DNA of 64,000 nt. It comes from Salegentibacter salegens. Its GTDB lineage: Bacteria; Bacteroidota; Bacteroidia; Flavobacteriales; Flavobacteriaceae. Shown one piece after another: positions 60,104 to 64,000 of the stretch. The first letter of the stretch is position 1; every line of letters starts with the position of its first letter. The stretch spans positions 3,410,001 to 3,474,000 of the forward strand of contig NZ_LT670848.1 in assembly GCF_900142975.1 (NCBI RefSeq). The letters run 5' to 3'. Below the pieces are notes generated by a model, which made no database searches, had not been told where the DNA came from, and saw nothing but the letters and a program-made list of their open reading frames with translations. A program made the translations under genes and the position numbers.

Positions 60104-60127
60104 GCTTGCCAGCAGCAATATTATTTA

Positions 60128-60170
60128 GGTTTAGACCTCAGGATTCGTTCCTGAAGGTCTAAACCCTTTT
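60128..60170 (+). terminator. Attenuator-like hairpin between rplL and rpoB
   Basis: GGTTTAGACCT pairs with AGGTCTAAACC, extended inward by CAGG/CCTG with one bulge, and followed by CTTTT. It lies 24 bases after the rplL stop and 62 bases before rpoB. Like the partial terminator in the same place in other bacteria, it probably lowers polymerase subunit output relative to stalk protein. Confidence 0.7.
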
Positions 60171-60231
60171 GCGTATATAGGGGATAACTCCTTGCGCGCC
60201 CGTTTTTTTATAAATTATAATCCGTCCATTG

Positions 60232-63200
60232 ATGTTAGCAAAGCAAACTGAAAGAGTGAGTTTCTCTTCTGTAAAGAACAGACCTGATTACCCGGACTTC
60301 CTGGATATCCAGATCAAGTCTTTTCAGGATTTCTTTCAATTAGAAACCAAATCAGAAGAGCGGGGAAATGAAGGTCTCTATAATACCTTCCTGGAAAACT
60401 TCCCAATTACGGACACCCGTAACCAATTTGTACTAGAATTTTTAGATTATTTTGTGGACCCGCCAAGATATTCCATTCAGGAGTGTATAGAGCGTGGTTT
60501 AACGTATAGTGTGCCTCTTAAAGCAAGATTAAAACTATACTGTACCGACCCTGAACACGAAGATTTTGAAACCATCGTACAGGACGTTTACTTAGGAACT
60601 ATACCTTATATGACTCCAAGTGGTACTTTTTGTATCAACGGGGCCGAGCGTGTGGTAGTTTCTCAGCTTCACCGTTCACCAGGAGTTTTCTTTGGACAAT
60701 CGTTCCACGCAAACGGAACAAAACTTTATTCTGCCCGTGTAATTCCTTTTAAAGGTTCCTGGATAGAATTTGCTACCGATATCAATAGCGTTATGTACGC
60801 TTATATCGATAGAAAGAAAAAATTACCTGTTACCACACTTTTCCGTGCCATTGGTTTTGAGCGCGATAAAGATATTTTAGAAATTTTTGACCTTGCAGAA
60901 GAGGTGAAAGTTTCAAAAACAGGACTTAAAAAAGTATTAGGTCGTAAACTTGCGGCCCGTGTATTGAATACCTGGTATGAAGATTTTGTAGATGAAGATA
61001 CAGGAGAGGTAGTTTCAATAGAACGTAATGAGATCGTTTTAGATCGTGATACAGAACTTGAAAAAGAGCATATAGAAGAAATTCTGGAAACCGGAAGCAA
61101 AACTATTCTTCTTCACAAAGAAGATAATTCTACCGGAGATTATGCTATTATTCATAATACATTACAAAAAGACCCTACCAACTCTGAAAAAGAAGCGGTA
61201 GAACATATTTATCGTCAACTACGTAATGCAGAACCGCCAGATGAGGAAACTGCACGTGGAATTATCGATAAATTATTCTTCTCAGATCAGCGTTACAGCC
61301 TTGGAGAAGTTGGTCGATATAGAATGAATAAAAAATTAGGTCTTGATGTGGCTATGGATAAGCAAGTGCTTACCAAAGAAGACATTATTACCATAATTAA
61401 ATATTTAATCGAGCTTATTAACTCTAAAGCTGAGATTGATGATATTGACCACTTATCTAACCGTCGTGTTAGAACTGTAGGTGAGCAATTGTCTCAGCAA
61501 TTTGGTGTTGGTCTTGCTCGTATGGCACGTACCATTCGTGAAAGAATGAACGTTCGTGACAACGAGGTATTTACTCCTATAGATTTGATTAACGCGAAGA
61601 CCTTATCTTCTGTGATCAACTCTTTCTTTGGTACCAACCAGTTGTCTCAGTTTATGGATCAAACCAACCCGCTTGCAGAAATCACCCATAAGCGTAGACT
61701 TTCAGCATTAGGGCCAGGTGGTTTATCAAGAGAAAGAGCAGGTTTTGAGGTACGTGATGTTCACTATACACACTACGGAAGACTTTGCCCGATTGAAACT
61801 CCTGAAGGTCCAAACATTGGACTTATTTCTTCACTTTCAGTTTATGCTAAAGTGAACGGAATGGGCTTCATTGAAACGCCATATCGTAAAGTTGAAAATG
61901 GAAAATTAGATTTTTCAGAAGAACCTATTTATTTAAGTGCTGAAGAGGAAGAGGACAAGAAAATTGCCCAGGCTAACATTCCGCTTAAAGAAGATGGAAC
62001 CATTGATTCTGAAAGGGTAATTGCCCGTATGGAAGGTGACTTCCCGGTTGTAGACCCCAAGGAGGTTAATTATACCGATGTTGCACCAAACCAGATTTCG
62101 TCTATTTCGGCTTCGTTAATTCCGTTCCTGGAACACGATGATGCGAACCGTGCTTTGATGGGATCTAACATGATGCGCCAGGCATTACCATTGTTACAAG
62201 CCGATTCACCAATTGTTGGAACCGGATTGGAGCGCCAGGTAGCTACAGATTCTCGTGTATTGATTAATGCTGAAGGTGAGGGTGAAGTAGAATATGTCGA
62301 TGCAAGAAAGATCATCATTAAGTATGATAGGTCTGATGAAGATAGAATGGTGAGCTTTGATAGTGATTCAAAAAGCTATGATCTTATAAAATTCCGTAAA
62401 ACCAACCAGGGATCTTCTATCAACCTTAAGCCAATTGTTAGGGTTGGAGATAGAGTTACTAAAGGACAGGTTTTATGTCAGGGTTACGCTACCGAAGCAG
62501 GGGAGCTTGCTCTTGGTCGTAATATGAAGGTGGCCTTTATGCCCTGGAAAGGTTACAACTTTGAGGATGCGATTGTAATTTCAGAAAAAGTGGTTAGGGA
62601 AGATATTTTTACTTCTATCCACGTAGATGAGTATTCTCTTGAAGTTCGTGACACTAAATTAGGTAACGAAGAATTAACTAATGATATTCCTAACGTTTCA
62701 GAAGAGGCCACTAAAGACCTTGATGAACACGGTATGATTAGAATTGGTGCCGAGGTTAAACCTGGAGACATTCTTATTGGTAAGATTACTCCAAAAGGAG
62801 AAAGTGATCCAACACCAGAAGAAAAATTACTTCGTGCCATCTTTGGAGATAAAGCCGGTGATGTTAAAGATGCATCGCTTAAAGCTTCTCCATCTTTAAA
62901 TGGAGTGGTAATAGAGAAGAAACTCTTTGCCCGTGCCATTAAAGATAAGCGTAAGAGAGCTCAGGATAAGGAAGATGTTGCAGCACTTGAGAAAAAGTAC
63001 GATGCTAAATTTGCCAATTTAAAAGCTGAACTTGTAGATAAGTTATTCACTATTATAGGCGGAAAAACTGCTCAGGGAGTTCAAAACGATCTTGGAGAAG
63101 AGGTAATGCCAAAAGGGAAGAAGTATACGTTGAAAATGCTTAACGCAGTAGACGATTATACGCACTTAACTTACGGTACCTGGACTACAGACGATCACTT

Positions 63201-64000
63201 GAATACTTTGGTAGCAGATCTTATTCATAATTATAAGATTAAGGAAAACGATCTTCAGGGTAACCTAAGAAGAGAGAAGTTTACCATCTCTGTTGGAGAT
63301 GAGCTTCCTTCAGGAATCCTTAAACTTGCTAAGGTTTACATCGCTAAGAAACGTAAATTAAAAGTAGGTGATAAAATGGCGGGACGTCACGGTAACAAAG
63401 GTATTGTTGCAAGAATCGTTCGTCAGGAAGATATGCCATTCCTTGATGATGGTACACCGGTTGATATCGTGTTGAACCCACTTGGGGTGCCTTCACGTAT
63501 GAACATTGGTCAGATTTACGAAACTGTACTTGGATGGGCAGGACAAAAGCTTGGTAACAAATATGCAACTCCAATTTTTGACGGAGCGACCATAGACCAA
63601 ATTAACGAGCTTACCGATGAAGCCGGAATTCCAAGATACGGGCACACTTATCTTTATGATGGTGGAACCGGAGATCGTTTTGACCAACCTGCAACAGTAG
63701 GGGTAATCTATATGTTGAAACTAGGACATATGATTGAAGATAAGATGCACGCTAGATCTATTGGACCATACTCGCTTATTACACAGCAACCACTTGGTGG
63801 TAAAGCACAATTTGGTGGACAGCGATTTGGTGAGATGGAAGTTTGGGCACTTGAGGCCTATGGAGCATCAAGCACCCTGCGTGAAATCTTAACAGTGAAG
63901 TCAGATGACGTGATAGGAAGGGCTAAAACTTACGAATCTATCGTAAAAGGAGAGCCTATGCCAGAACCCGGCCTGCCAGAATCTTTTAACGTACTTATGC
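60232..64000 (+). CDS. rpoB: DNA-directed RNA polymerase subunit beta (cut by right edge)
   Basis: The frame is open from the ATG at 60232 to the right edge, giving 1256 codons of the ~1270 expected. [36 protein letters not shown] is the Bacteroidota N-terminus. The rifampicin-pocket region reads [34 protein letters not shown] near residue 465, and [14 protein letters not shown] stretches such as [17 protein letters not shown] follow. The sequence [16 protein letters not shown] and [27 protein letters not shown] near the right end are universal. It would be followed by rpoC. Confidence 0.98.
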   Translation, partial: MLAKQTERVSFSSVKNRPDYPDFLDIQIKSFQDFFQLETKSEERGNEGLYNTFLENFPITDTRNQFVLEFLDYFVDPPRYSIQECIERGLTYSVPLKARLKLYCTDPEHEDFETIVQDVYLGTIPYMTPSGTFCINGAERVVVSQLHRSPGVFFGQSFHANGTKLYSARVIPFKGSWIEFATDINSVMYAYIDRKKKLPVTTLFRAIGFERDKDILEIFDLAEEVKVSKTGLKKVLGRKLAARVLNTWYEDFVDEDTGEVVSIERNEIVLDRDTELEKEHIEEILETGSKTILLHKEDNSTGDYAIIHNTLQKDPTNSEKEAVEHIYRQLRNAEPPDEETARGIIDKLFFSDQRYSLGEVGRYRMNKKLGLDVAMDKQVLTKEDIITIIKYLIELINSKAEIDDIDHLSNRRVRTVGEQLSQQFGVGLARMARTIRERMNVRDNEVFTPIDLINAKTLSSVINSFFGTNQLSQFMDQTNPLAEITHKRRLSALGPGGLSRERAGFEVRDVHYTHYGRLCPIETPEGPNIGLISSLSVYAKVNGMGFIETPYRKVENGKLDFSEEPIYLSAEEEEDKKIAQANIPLKEDGTIDSERVIARMEGDFPVVDPKEVNYTDVAPNQISSISASLIPFLEHDDANRALMGSNMMRQALPLLQADSPIVGTGLERQVATDSRVLINAEGEGEVEYVDARKIIIKYDRSDEDRMVSFDSDSKSYDLIKFRKTNQGSSINLKPIVRVGDRVTKGQVLCQGYATEAGELALGRNMKVAFMPWKGYNFEDAIVISEKVVREDIFTSIHVDEYSLEVRDTKLGNEELTNDIPNVSEEATKDLDEHGMIRIGAEVKPGDILIGKITPKGESDPTPEEKLLRAIFGDKAGDVKDASLKASPSLNGVVIEKKLFARAIKDKRKRAQDKEDVAALEKKYDAKFANLKAELVDKLFTIIGGKTAQGVQNDLGEEVMPKGKKYTLKMLNAVDDYTHLTYGTWTTDDHLNTLVADLIHNYKIKENDLQGNLRREKFTISVGDELPSGILKLAKVYIAKKRKLKVGDKMAGRHGNKGIVARIVRQEDMPFLDDGTPVDIVLNPLGVPSRMNIGQIYETVLGWAGQKLGNKYATPIFDGATIDQINELTDEAGIPRYGHTYLYDGGTGDRFDQPATVGVIYMLKLGHMIEDKMHARSIGPYSLITQQPLGGKAQFGGQRFGEMEVWALEAYGASSTLREILTVKSDDVIGRAKTYESIVKGEPMPEPGLPESFNVLM

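Noticed and set aside
60801-61100. Minus-strand gene inside rpoB
   Set aside because: It is a frame opposite a conserved essential gene, Ser-rich as expected of a mirror frame, and has no motif or start signal.

Overview
The window looks like one contiguous piece of chromosome from an AT-rich member of the Bacteroidota, family Flavobacteriaceae. A marine or saline genus in the Salegentibacter/Gramella/Zunongwangia neighbourhood is my guess and is not proven. The evidence is: promoters of the TTG-N17-19-TAnnTTTG type; almost no Shine-Dalgarno sequences except in front of rpsU; small secreted lipoproteins; a SprB-like repeat; DUF2851, PspC and NamZ-type genes; and dispersed intergenic palindromes typical of this phylum.

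Region 1 (1-28.4 kb) is a large surface-polysaccharide locus. It holds about fifteen glycosyltransferase modules (GT2 and GT4), an ALG5/DPM1-like transferase paired with a methyltransferase on the minus strand, a polytopic membrane protein, a WecB-type UDP-GlcNAc 2-epimerase, a nonulosonic (sialic-type) acid cassette (neuB, neuC, neuA) coupled to an asparagine-synthase-like amidotransferase, a GINT1-like beta-propeller protein, an O-antigen-polymerase-like protein and, at the right end, a polyprenyl-phosphate sugar-1-phosphate transferase that would start repeat-unit assembly. No Wzx flippase or Wza/Wzc export gene is visible, so the locus probably continues to the left. Many genes overlap by 1-44 bases and several start with TTG, which suggests translational coupling.

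Region 2 (28.4-53.2 kb) is a housekeeping and mixed region. It contains lnt, pssA, a minus-strand cell-envelope operon (kdsD, tatC, an AhpD-like gene, lptB), recQ, a lipoprotein metalloprotease, two methyltransferase/cysteine-cluster genes, a decayed four-helix-bundle gene, namZ, a LolC/E-like permease, a cysteine synthase, two long alanine:cation symporter paralogues with unusual N-terminal extensions, several small envelope proteins, a ComEA-like helix-hairpin-helix protein and an acyl-CoA dehydrogenase.

Region 3 (53.2-64 kb) is the translation and transcription core: rpsU, a XerC-type recombinase, hpf, then tRNA-Thr(UGU), tRNA-Tyr, tRNA-Gly, tRNA-Thr(GGU), tuf, tRNA-Trp, secE, nusG, rplK, rplA, rplJ, rplL and the start of rpoB, which runs off the right edge. 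This order matches the classic thrU-tyrU-glyT-thrT-tufB / secE-nusG / rplKAJL-rpoBC arrangement of distant bacteria.

I did not find a defence system, CRISPR array, prophage or insertion sequence. The most unusual items are: a double glycosyltransferase whose linker appears to be made from an intergenic low-complexity repeat; the two symporters with SprB-like and lipoyl-like N-terminal domains; the extended Shine-Dalgarno of rpsU in a lineage that normally ignores such sequences; a promoter nested inside a terminator-like hairpin before xerC; and a 24-base duplication of a tRNA-Thr 3' end.
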